64,000 nucleotides of DNA, taken from contig NZ_QKLU01000002.1 in the NCBI RefSeq assembly GCF_003208655.1, positions 62,001-126,000 on the forward strand, read 5' to 3'. The notes under the pieces were generated by a model. That model searched no databases. It was not told where the DNA came from and saw only the letters and a list, made by a program, of their open reading frames with translations. Source of the DNA: Pedobacter nutrimenti (GTDB taxonomy: Bacteria; Bacteroidota; Bacteroidia; Sphingobacteriales; Sphingobacteriaceae). A program made the translations under genes and the position numbers. This document shows positions 1 to 7,294 of this stretch, in pieces (the stretch's first letter is position 1; every line of letters starts with the position of its first letter).

Positions 1-1266
1 TGCTTTACCATTAAAGGCTGCGTTTTCAAATTCAGGGACCATTTGTCCGCGGGCAAATGTACCCAGTTCGCCACCTTTGTCTTTAGAACCCGGATCTGAA
101 CTGTATTGTGCTGCCAGACTGGCCAGGCTTGTTCCTTTTTCAACAAGTCCTTTTAAGGAGTCTGCGAGTTTTACGGCTTTATCTGTACCACCAACTTTAG
201 CTGCATCGATAAGAATATGACTGGCTTTTACTGAATCTGGTGAAAATCTGGTATCCACCACTTTAACGAGTTTGTAGGAATTGCCCGACAATTTAGGTCC
301 GTAGAAGCTACCGGCTGGAAGTGCAAATACTGCAGAATCAACAGCTTTATCGAGTTTACCTTTAGAAAGGTATACATAAGGAACCTTTACATCGGAGTTA
401 ATGGCCGAAAATAAAGAGTCATTTTTTGCTGTTTTAAAATCTACAGCTAGTTTTTCAATTTGATTTTTAACCGCAGCTGAATCTTCTTTTGTAGGGTTTA
501 CACTAAAGGAAACATATTCAAAAGATCTGGTCTCTGCAGGATTATCAAATAAGTTTTTATGCTCATTGTAATAATCTGAGTAATCCGATTCCGATAATTT
601 CAATGTCGCATCTGCAATAGAAGCATAATCCAGGTTGACATAATCAAATTTAGCCAGTTTATTTCTGTTTTGATATTCATCATTGGCCTCAATAGTGGTC
701 ACATACACTGAATTTTTAATCAGGTTACCATATTTTTTTTGCAATGCTTGTTTTTCAATCTCCGCCTGCAAAAGATCCCACTGGCTTTTCAATTGAGGAT
801 TTTTGGAAGACTGCTTTAAACTGTTAATAACAGCTGCACGGTCTACCTGACCTGTTTGCGGATTTCCAAAATACTGAGCGATCAGCGGGCTTGGATTTTT
901 ACCTTGCAATAGATCATATAATTCATCACCCGATACAGTCAGGCCAATACGACCATATTCTTTAGCAAGCAGGATATTTGCCACTTCACCGTTCCAAACA
1001 TTTTCAACAGCCATCGCCTGCATCTGTGGATTTGAACTTCCACCGTATTGCTGCTTGAACTGCGCTTCGCTTTGCTCTACTTTTTTGCCAAATTCTTCGA
1101 TGCCTATCTCTTGGCCATCAACTGATCCTACTACCCTTTGAGAATCAGCCCAAAAAGGCTTACCTACTTTGATTGCATCGCTCAACAAAAATGCAACAAT
1201 TGCAAAACCGATAAAGCCTATAAGAATAAAGCCGGCACGGTTACGCAAAAATGTCATTAAACCCAT
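1..1266 (-). CDS. ppiD: PpiD/SurA-like periplasmic peptidyl-prolyl isomerase (C-terminus beyond window)
   Basis: The reading frame is open from the ATG at 1266 to the left edge, so about 422 N-terminal residues are present and the C-terminus is missing. Residues about 8-28 form one hydrophobic anchor after a short basic N-terminus, as in PpiD. A SurA-like chaperone region follows. The last visible stretch carries parvulin rotamase signatures (KGGELGTFARGQM followed by PEFENAAF). The family assists folding of exported and outer-membrane proteins at the periplasmic face. It follows lptC on the same strand after 131 bp. A second in-frame ATG lies three codons inside; the outer one is preferred because it keeps the basic residues ahead of the anchor. 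Confidence 0.88.
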   Translation of the reverse strand, partial: MGLMTFLRNRAGFILIGFIGFAIVAFLLSDAIKVGKPFWADSQRVVGSVDGQEIGIEEFGKKVEQSEAQFKQQYGGSSNPQMQAMAVENVWNGEVANILLAKEYGRIGLTVSGDELYDLLQGKNPSPLIAQYFGNPQTGQVDRAAVINSLKQSSKNPQLKSQWDLLQAEIEKQALQKKYGNLIKNSVYVTTIEANDEYQNRNKLAKFDYVNLDYASIADATLKLSESDYSDYYNEHKNLFDNPAETRSFEYVSFSVNPTKEDSAAVKNQIEKLAVDFKTAKNDSLFSAINSDVKVPYVYLSKGKLDKAVDSAVFALPAGSFYGPKLSGNSYKLVKVVDTRFSPDSVKASHILIDAAKVGGTDKAVKLADSLKGLVEKGTSLASLAAQYSSDPGSKDKGGELGTFARGQMVPEFENAAFNGKA

Positions 1267-1397
1267 AATAATTCTTATTTATAATTTTTTTTTAAGAGGG
1301 CGCAAGATACAACTTTTGCCAAAAAAAGAAAATATTAAAATGTTTTTGAATAAGTATTTATAAATTAAGGAAATAAGCAAGCCAAAATACAGATAAC

Positions 1398-1973
1398 TTA
1401 AGGGTCTAAATCTCCCTTAACGTAAGTGGTTCCACTGGCCTGTTCGAAGCTTGTGGTGCTAAAATCTTCCGGCGCAGAAAAGTTAATGGCATCCACATAA
1501 GACCCATCTGGTCTTTTCATTTTACCCTTTGGGGAAAAGAATTTTTTTTGACGCTGGTCCCAGGTGAGTTCTTCCGTCAAAAAGGTCATATTATCGGTCA
1601 CCACGACAACATTCTTTTTAAAAACAGTCAGTTGTTCGGTTTCTTTCATGATCGCATAATCGGAGGTAATGCTCCCCGTTTTTGCCAACTGGTCCCCATA
1701 AAAATCAATATTAACCCCTTTGGGCATTTCCTGGTACTGGTTTCCCGTTTTTGGACTGACTTTATCCAGCACAGGGGCAAAACCTTTGGCTTTAACTTTA
1801 GCAGAATCGCTATAAATTACCTCTACCCCCAATGACCTGTCTTTTGTCAGCGCTACTTTATTCGCAGACAATGCTGCCGCCTTCTTCAAATCATCATCAG
1901 AACAAGAGGAGAGCGTCGTTTGTAAAAAAAACAATAAAACGATTACACCAGAGAATATGCCACGGGCATTCAT
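1398..1973 (-). CDS. lptC: LPS export ABC transporter periplasmic protein LptC
   Basis: This 191-residue protein starts with a hydrophobic segment ending in a lipobox-like LSSC at about residues 21-24, so it is probably a lipoprotein rather than the single-pass protein known from enterobacteria. The rest matches the Bacteroidota LptC layout: a beta-rich region with GVNIDFYG and a later DNMTFLTEELTWDQ stretch, the pattern of a beta-jellyroll that hands LPS from LptBFG to LptA. The start codon directly follows the stop codon of the outer-membrane protein gene upstream (no gap), which implies translational coupling. The call rests on overall resemblance and on the coaX/OMP/lptC/ppiD order. Confidence 0.85.
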   Translation of the reverse strand: MNARGIFSGVIVLLFFLQTTLSSCSDDDLKKAAALSANKVALTKDRSLGVEVIYSDSAKVKAKGFAPVLDKVSPKTGNQYQEMPKGVNIDFYGDQLAKTGSITSDYAIMKETEQLTVFKKNVVVVTDNMTFLTEELTWDQRQKKFFSPKGKMKRPDGSYVDAINFSAPEDFSTTSFEQASGTTYVKGDLDP

Positions 1974-3284
1974 TTAGTCAAACTTGAACTTTCTGAACCA
2001 CCTGTCATTCAGCGTAAAACCTAAATGAAAATTAATAAAATTCTCCTGCAGCAAGCCATTATTTGTGGTTCCTCTTTTACCAATTTCAGTTGAAAAATTC
2101 ATCCGGTAAAAAGCCTGGTTATTGATGTTTCTGGCCAGAGGCAACCCTAAACCAAACGTAATTGCCATTTGCTTAATATCCTGGTTCTGTAAATTGATAT
2201 AGGTTTTATCGTACTTTACACCCAAACGGTAATCTACACGATCAAAATAATTACCAATGGAGTTAAAATCTGGGGTAATCTGACCACCCACAGAAACACC
2301 ATAGGTATCCTGCAAACCCTGGTTTACCCCGTGAACGGAATACTCAGACCATTTACCGATCCTGTAATCTGCTCCAAACATCCATTTATTCATTTTCTGA
2401 ACAGTAAAACCAAAATTGTGCATTAAAGGAAGTTTAAGTTTGCCTTCCACAGCTGCCGACCCAGGCAGGGTATCTATCGCGGTCAATTCTGTTGTGCCAT
2501 CTTTACGGTATTGGGTGACCACATTAGATGTCGTTGAACTGAGTTTGGAGGCAGAAGATCCGGAATAACCAATAATAATGGATGTTTTACTGTTCAATGC
2601 AATATCATATTGAAGTCCGTAAGAAAAGTTAATCCCACCCACACTGTTTTTATCCTGCATACGTGAATTAATCGTATTGTTGGCTACAGTTGGATCGACA
2701 ACAAGTTCCGTAGAACGGGACCGCAATAAATTACCAAAAGTATACTCTGCATTCGCGCCCAGATTTAAATGACCAATCCGGTAACCATAACCAATATAAG
2801 CTTTGGTTAATCCACCCTCTCCTGCATAAATATAATCCGCCTGCTGGCCATTGCCCAGGTCTAACCGGTTGGTAAACTGATAACCGGTTTCTGAATAAGG
2901 TAAAATACCAAAACTCATTGCAGAGTGTGAGTTGACCGGAATACCAATCGCAAAATGGCTCAGTGTCGCATTGAAATTGTTTTCTTTTATCGAGCCGCTC
3001 TTTAATGTGACCAGGTTTGTACTCAAGCCAATATCAATGGTGGTTAAACCTATTCCAGCATAGGATGCCGGGTTTTGCATATTGATGGTATTGTTGTAAA
3101 AATCATAAGGCTTATAAACCCCTGTTGAAATTCCGCCCATTGCTTTCAGCTGCGGCAAAAGCATTCCTTTAATATTTCCCACACCAAACTTTGAATATGG
3201 TGACTGTGTAGTAATCTGCGCCTCTACCGTTATGCTGGCGAGCACAACCATAAGGGCTGTGATATAACTAATTTTTTTGTACAT
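1974..3284 (-). CDS. Putative outer-membrane beta-barrel protein
   Basis: A signal peptide is clear when translation begins at the ATG at 3284 (MYKKISYITALMVVLASI, cleavage near VEAQ). The open frame runs eight codons further upstream, but that would place extra residues in front of a normal signal peptide. The mature protein is rich in alternating aromatic and polar strands (for example YIGYGYRIGHLNLG, FGFTVQKMNKWMFGADYRI) and ends in FKFD, as expected for a beta-barrel. No enzymatic motif is visible. The start overlaps the end of coaX by 17 bases, and the stop abuts lptC, so the three are probably co-translated. Function is unknown; a role in envelope assembly is inferred only from the neighbours. 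Confidence 0.7.
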   Translation of the reverse strand: MYKKISYITALMVVLASITVEAQITTQSPYSKFGVGNIKGMLLPQLKAMGGISTGVYKPYDFYNNTINMQNPASYAGIGLTTIDIGLSTNLVTLKSGSIKENNFNATLSHFAIGIPVNSHSAMSFGILPYSETGYQFTNRLDLGNGQQADYIYAGEGGLTKAYIGYGYRIGHLNLGANAEYTFGNLLRSRSTELVVDPTVANNTINSRMQDKNSVGGINFSYGLQYDIALNSKTSIIIGYSGSSASKLSSTTSNVVTQYRKDGTTELTAIDTLPGSAAVEGKLKLPLMHNFGFTVQKMNKWMFGADYRIGKWSEYSVHGVNQGLQDTYGVSVGGQITPDFNSIGNYFDRVDYRLGVKYDKTYINLQNQDIKQMAITFGLGLPLARNINNQAFYRMNFSTEIGKRGTTNNGLLQENFINFHLGFTLNDRWFRKFKFD

Positions 3285-4026
3285 GTTGTTCAAATGCAAT
3301 AGCTTCATTTAATCCTTTTAATACCAGATAAGGTTCGTGTATCAGACTATGCCCATAACTTCGGTCTTTTAACTGTTCCATCAGAAAAGGGGCATCTCCG
3401 CCTGTGATCATTATCCTTACTTTATTGTTATTCGCATATTGATGCGCTATAAAACCATCCACTTCATAAACCGCCCCCTGTAATACGCCATTCAATATTG
3501 CATTATTTGTGTTGGATCCTGCCGGGATCCTTAAAATTTCTTTATCCCATTTTACCAATGGCAGCCTCCCGGTAAAATGTGCCAGTGCCTGAAACCTCAT
3601 ATTCAAACCCAGACTGATACTTCCACCATCGTATTCCTGTTTCCGATTCAGCAGATCATAAGTAATACAGGTACCGCAATCTATCATAAAACAATCCTGC
3701 CCTGGGTAAAGCCGGTGTGCTGCAATTACTTTAGCCCAGCGGTCTAAACCAAGTGTGGTCCCCGTACCGTAATTGTTTTTAATCCCCATCTGAATACGAA
3801 CAGAGAATTCGGTATATTGAGTATTGATTTTCAGAAAGGAAATCAACCCTTTATGTTCATCACTTACGGAGGATACTGCAGAATGGCTTATTCCATAGTC
3901 CCTGATAATCTCTGCAATCCTGCTTTGATCCAAATGATGAACCGATTCAAAGTGGATCAGTTCTCTCATTTTAAAAACAGCAATTTTACTGTTTGTATTG
4001 CCTATATCTATAACAAGATGATGCAT
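3268..4026 (-). CDS. coaX: Type III pantothenate kinase
   Basis: CoaX phosphorylates pantothenate in the first step of coenzyme A synthesis. The 252 residues carry the ASKHA-fold signatures of the type III enzyme: N-terminal phosphate loop DIGNTNSKIAVF, the GLDRWAKVIAAH helix, DCGTCITYDL, and the C-terminal MITGGDA adenosine loop. Length is typical (about 240-260). The ATG at 4026 directly precedes the conserved MHHLVIDIGNTN start. It is the first gene of a minus-strand envelope operon, although its own role is cytosolic cofactor synthesis. Confidence 0.95.
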   Translation of the reverse strand: MHHLVIDIGNTNSKIAVFKMRELIHFESVHHLDQSRIAEIIRDYGISHSAVSSVSDEHKGLISFLKINTQYTEFSVRIQMGIKNNYGTGTTLGLDRWAKVIAAHRLYPGQDCFMIDCGTCITYDLLNRKQEYDGGSISLGLNMRFQALAHFTGRLPLVKWDKEILRIPAGSNTNNAILNGVLQGAVYEVDGFIAHQYANNNKVRIMITGGDAPFLMEQLKDRSYGHSLIHEPYLVLKGLNEAIAFEQHVQKN

Positions 4027-4156
4027 TTAAATTCCAGAGATACCTGATAACATGATGAATCCTGCATTTTGCAGGCAATGAACCATAACTCCAATCTTCA
4101 TGGCACAAAGCTATTAATCTTTAGCAAAGATTAAGGGATCAATTTGTTAAAAAAAG

Positions 4157-5137
4157 TTAAACGAACAAAAAGTACTGAATCGTGAGGATAAAAACCAGGA
4201 ACAAACTCTCGTAAAACCATCGCTTGCTTGCATTGGAAAAATAATATGCCAAAAGTACGGCTCCCGGAGGCACACACATTAAAAAATGGGAAATCCTGAA
4301 GTCTGGCTTAATGTAAAAACTCAAAGCAGCCAGCAAAAACATAAAAAAAAGCATTTGAAAGGCCTTTCTTGTGCTGATGAAACTTCTGAAGAAGTTCTCA
4401 CGCAATTGAATCATCGCCAAAACCATCATGACCAATACCGGCAGCAACACCAGGTAATCTTTATAATGAAGTTCAAATACCGAAGGAAATTTATTGGTGA
4501 GCGGAAGCCAAATCTTATAAAAAATACGGATGTCATCGTGCCAGTAATAAAATACGGCGAGAAAAAAGAAAATCGTTAAAAACCCGATCAGACCAGAAAC
4601 CCATTCTCTCCAGTTGAAAGACCTGTACAACATCAGACTAAGCCACAGCATCAGCAGCATAATGATAAAAGGAAAATAGATCAGCGATCCGATGGCAATA
4701 ATCATCCCGATGTCAAACATCAGCATAATGGCATTGGGCGTTTTGCCCACCTTCAAAAACTTATCCATAATCCAGATCAGCAGAAAGTTACAGATTAGCG
4801 GCGGACTCAGGACCAGAAAGGGCATAAACAAACTGGTACTGCTAATATATAACAAGGCAGGAAGATAGCCGGGCTTATTTAACAAACCATGGTTGTTCAC
4901 AATCCGGTTAAAAACCAGTGCCTGTACATAAACCAGAATGGCTGCAAAAAATATATTTACTGAAGGAGAAAAATTATTTTGAATAGGGATCTGTACAAAA
5001 AATTTCACATATGGTTCCAGGAACTCAAAGTTCAGCTTTGGGGGCAGGTCTATAAATATGGCCATCCGCATAAAAAAGGTATATGCGAATAAAATAAGAA
5101 GATTTATAGGGTTTAATGTTCTGAACTGATTTATCAT
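4157..5137 (-). CDS. DUF6427 family integral membrane protein
   Basis: The 326-residue protein is almost entirely hydrophobic, with about eight to ten predicted membrane spans, beginning with INLLILFAYTFFMRMAIF and ending with LFLVFILTIQYFLFV at the extreme C-terminus. The pattern and the short polar loops (SFNWREW, FYYWHDD) match a Bacteroidota membrane family known as DUF6427, whose biochemical role is not established. No catalytic signature is visible. It lies 72 bp downstream of a glycosyltransferase on the same strand, so an envelope role is possible but only inferred. Confidence 0.65.
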   Translation of the reverse strand: MINQFRTLNPINLLILFAYTFFMRMAIFIDLPPKLNFEFLEPYVKFFVQIPIQNNFSPSVNIFFAAILVYVQALVFNRIVNNHGLLNKPGYLPALLYISSTSLFMPFLVLSPPLICNFLLIWIMDKFLKVGKTPNAIMLMFDIGMIIAIGSLIYFPFIIMLLMLWLSLMLYRSFNWREWVSGLIGFLTIFFFLAVFYYWHDDIRIFYKIWLPLTNKFPSVFELHYKDYLVLLPVLVMMVLAMIQLRENFFRSFISTRKAFQMLFFMFLLAALSFYIKPDFRISHFLMCVPPGAVLLAYYFSNASKRWFYESLFLVFILTIQYFLFV

Positions 5138-5209
5138 GCCTTAAAGCGGATTCTGTCTGGATTTATCTGAATAAAATAAAAACAACTACAAAAGGCAAAG
5201 TAAAGGAAA

Positions 5210-6196
5210 TTATCTGGCAAACTGCTTTACAACTTTATCAATTACAGCAGCCGTCTCATCGGGGAAATAAAATTTATGTTCCTGGCTTTTGTTTACCCAA
5301 TCCCTGACCATTGGAAGCCAGTCTTTATTGCTGCCCCAAATGACAGGCAGCCCAAATTGTTTTAATGCAAAAGCATTACATTGCTGTTCGTATTGAAATT
5401 TCATGGGGACCACCAATAGTTTTTTTCCAAGATAAAGTGCCTCCGCAGGTCCTTCAAACCCACCCCCGGTAAAAAGCCCGCTGCTGCTGGCCAGACTCTT
5501 GTTAAATTCTTCGTTGTTTACCGGTGAAACCCGCACATTGGCATCTGTATATTTTTGTTTCGAATGTTTAGAAAACACCTCCCAGTTTACCTGAGGAACT
5601 TGTTTTAATAGCGGAACAAGGAATTTATCATCCAGGGCAGGAAGATATACGGTATAATGCCCCAGGTCTGTAACCAAAAGGCTCCTGATTTCTGAACGTA
5701 TAACCGGGGTATAAATAAAGTCATCATAGCGGTCAAAATGGAAGCCGATATAATGACTGGCAGGGGCATAATACTTCATGACCAGCTGTGCCCAGTCAAT
5801 GCTTTTGGGCTTTGGAACTTTAGGGGATTGAAAAGAAGCCTGATGGCTCAAACCAACACTTGGAATCCCCCTCCATTTACAGGCCCAGGCTGTAACGGGC
5901 TCGAAATCATTAAGAATCAGGTTATATTCTTTTAAGGGAAGGCTTCTCATGTCACGGACAAACCTGGGCAGGTTCATCGTTTTCCAGGTTGCCCAATGAT
6001 CGACACCTCCTTTTTTTCCAAAAATAAAACTGAATCCGTGAAGTTGGTATTTAACCGGCTGGCTAAGTTTGACATCGGCCTGGGTCCCGCTGATCAGCAG
6101 GTCAACTTCTCCATGCTGCTGTAATAAAGGGACAATTTCTCTTGCCCGGCTGACATGACCATTACCTGTTCCCTGAATAGCATATAATATTTTCAT
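5210..6196 (-). CDS. Glycosyltransferase of the MJ1255/VC2487 (GT28-like) family
   Basis: The N-terminus KILYAIQGTGNGHVSRAREI is the glycine-rich loop of GT-B enzymes in this family, and a C-terminal SSGLFTGGGFEGPAEALYLGKKLLVVPM region matches the nucleotide-sugar binding half of MurG-like transferases. It therefore probably moves a sugar from a nucleotide donor to an envelope acceptor on the cytosolic face. Translation is assigned to the ATG at 6196; the frame also allows a GTG two codons earlier. It lies 29 bp downstream of an LpxH-like phosphoesterase, a pairing that suggests lipid or glycolipid metabolism, though substrate and acceptor cannot be read from sequence. Confidence 0.8.
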   Translation of the reverse strand: MKILYAIQGTGNGHVSRAREIVPLLQQHGEVDLLISGTQADVKLSQPVKYQLHGFSFIFGKKGGVDHWATWKTMNLPRFVRDMRSLPLKEYNLILNDFEPVTAWACKWRGIPSVGLSHQASFQSPKVPKPKSIDWAQLVMKYYAPASHYIGFHFDRYDDFIYTPVIRSEIRSLLVTDLGHYTVYLPALDDKFLVPLLKQVPQVNWEVFSKHSKQKYTDANVRVSPVNNEEFNKSLASSSGLFTGGGFEGPAEALYLGKKLLVVPMKFQYEQQCNAFALKQFGLPVIWGSNKDWLPMVRDWVNKSQEHKFYFPDETAAVIDKVVKQFAR

Positions 6197-6225
6197 CCGC
6201 ACCGAATATCCGCAAATTTTATACC

Positions 6226-7080
6226 CTAGGCAATTTCTAATTTGATTTTTTGCAACAAGGTATTTATATCCAGTTTACTGTGCAGGTCTTCACTATCCGA
6301 AAGCACTCCATCTTCCTCAATATCCACCTGGTAATCTTTTGCTTCGTATTTAAATATGGTCCAGGCTTTGTCCTTATACTCCAATGCGGTGAGGTTTTCA
6401 ATCCAGTCCCCGCTGTTTAAATAAACCACCTCTCCGTTTTCTGTTTTCACATTGCGCATTTCCGGTTGGTGAATATGGCCACAAACTACATATTCGTAAC
6501 CCTTTTCAACAGCCAATTCAGCTGCTGTATGCTCAAAGCTATTGATAAACTTAACGGCATCCTTAAAGCTTGCTTTTACCTTTTTTGAAAAGCTCATCTT
6601 TTCCCTTCCAAAAAGTTTAAGGCCCCAGTTTACAAAACTGTTGATCAGAATCAGGGTATCATAACCGACCGCACCAAGCTTGGCCAGCCATTTGGAATGC
6701 TGCATGGTCACATCAAAAATATCCCCATGAAAAAACCAGGCCTTTTTCCCATCGAGTTCCAGCACCAGTTTATTCTGAAGGTGGAAAGCCCCTAAATGCA
6801 TATCTGCAAATTTACGGAGCAACTCATCATGGTTTCCGGTCAGATAATAAACAGGAACACCTTCTACCACAAATTTCATCAACTTGCGGACAACCTTCAT
6901 GTGCGTCTCCGGCCAGTATCTTTTACTGAACTGCCAGATGTCAATAATGTCTCCGTTAAGAATGAGCATTTTAGGTTTGATGCTTTTAAGATACTTTAAC
7001 AGTTCTTTTGCATGACAACCATAGGTACCAAGGTGTACATCAGAAATGACCGCAATTTCTACTTCTCTTTTACACGTCAT
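6226..7080 (-). CDS. LpxH-like metallophosphoesterase
   Basis: All five calcineurin-type metal-binding blocks are present in order: SDVHLG near the N-terminus, LNGDIIDIW, LTGNHDE, FFHGDIFD and CGHIHQPEMR. This is the arrangement of the family that includes UDP-2,3-diacylglucosamine diphosphatases, which release lipid X in lipid A synthesis. At 284 residues it is longer than E. coli LpxH (240). A middle hydrophobic stretch (YDTLILINSFVNWGLKLF) may sit on the membrane. Assignment to the lipid A step is inference; related phosphoesterases with other substrates look alike. The start overlaps the stop of a possible small ORF by 11 bases. Confidence 0.78.
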   Translation of the reverse strand: MTCKREVEIAVISDVHLGTYGCHAKELLKYLKSIKPKMLILNGDIIDIWQFSKRYWPETHMKVVRKLMKFVVEGVPVYYLTGNHDELLRKFADMHLGAFHLQNKLVLELDGKKAWFFHGDIFDVTMQHSKWLAKLGAVGYDTLILINSFVNWGLKLFGREKMSFSKKVKASFKDAVKFINSFEHTAAELAVEKGYEYVVCGHIHQPEMRNVKTENGEVVYLNSGDWIENLTALEYKDKAWTIFKYEAKDYQVDIEEDGVLSDSEDLHSKLDINTLLQKIKLEIA

Positions 7081-7162
7081 CGTCGTCCATTTTCAAATCA
7101 TAAGGGCTAAAAAAGAAAGCAATTAAGGCAATAACACATCCTGTTACAATAGCTTCCTCCAT
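7070..7162 (-). CDS. Possible 30-residue small membrane protein
   Basis: A short frame opens at ATG 7162 and reads MEEAIVTGCVIALIAFFFSP followed by ten residues ending in the acidic DDDDV. It has one hydrophobic span with an acidic tail. Its stop codon overlaps the first codons of the LpxH-like gene, which is consistent with translational coupling. No recognisable Shine-Dalgarno sequence precedes it, and it is too short for homology to be judged by eye. The location between the YfhO gene terminator and the phosphoesterase leaves this as the only reading for the leader. Treat as a candidate. Confidence 0.35.
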   Translation of the reverse strand: MEEAIVTGCVIALIAFFFSPYDLKMDDDDV

Positions 7163-7230
7163 GGGTTTTTAGTTTATGACTACAAATATGCAATACACAG
7201 ATTAACAATCTGTTAATAAAATATTATTAT

Positions 7231-7276
7231 AAAAAGAAAAAGGTTGTCGCCTTCGGGCAACAACCTTTTTCTTTTA
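7231..7276. terminator. Bidirectional intrinsic terminator after the YfhO gene
   Basis: An A-run is followed by a stem GGTTGTCGCC / GGCAACAACC with a TTCG tetraloop (one internal mismatch) and then a T-run. The structure lies 18 bp downstream of the stop of the YfhO family gene. On the minus strand the U-tract is TTTTTCTTTTT, so it should stop transcription before the small ORF and the LpxH-like gene. Confidence 0.85.
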
Positions 7277-7294
7277 TGTACAATACCTGCGTTT

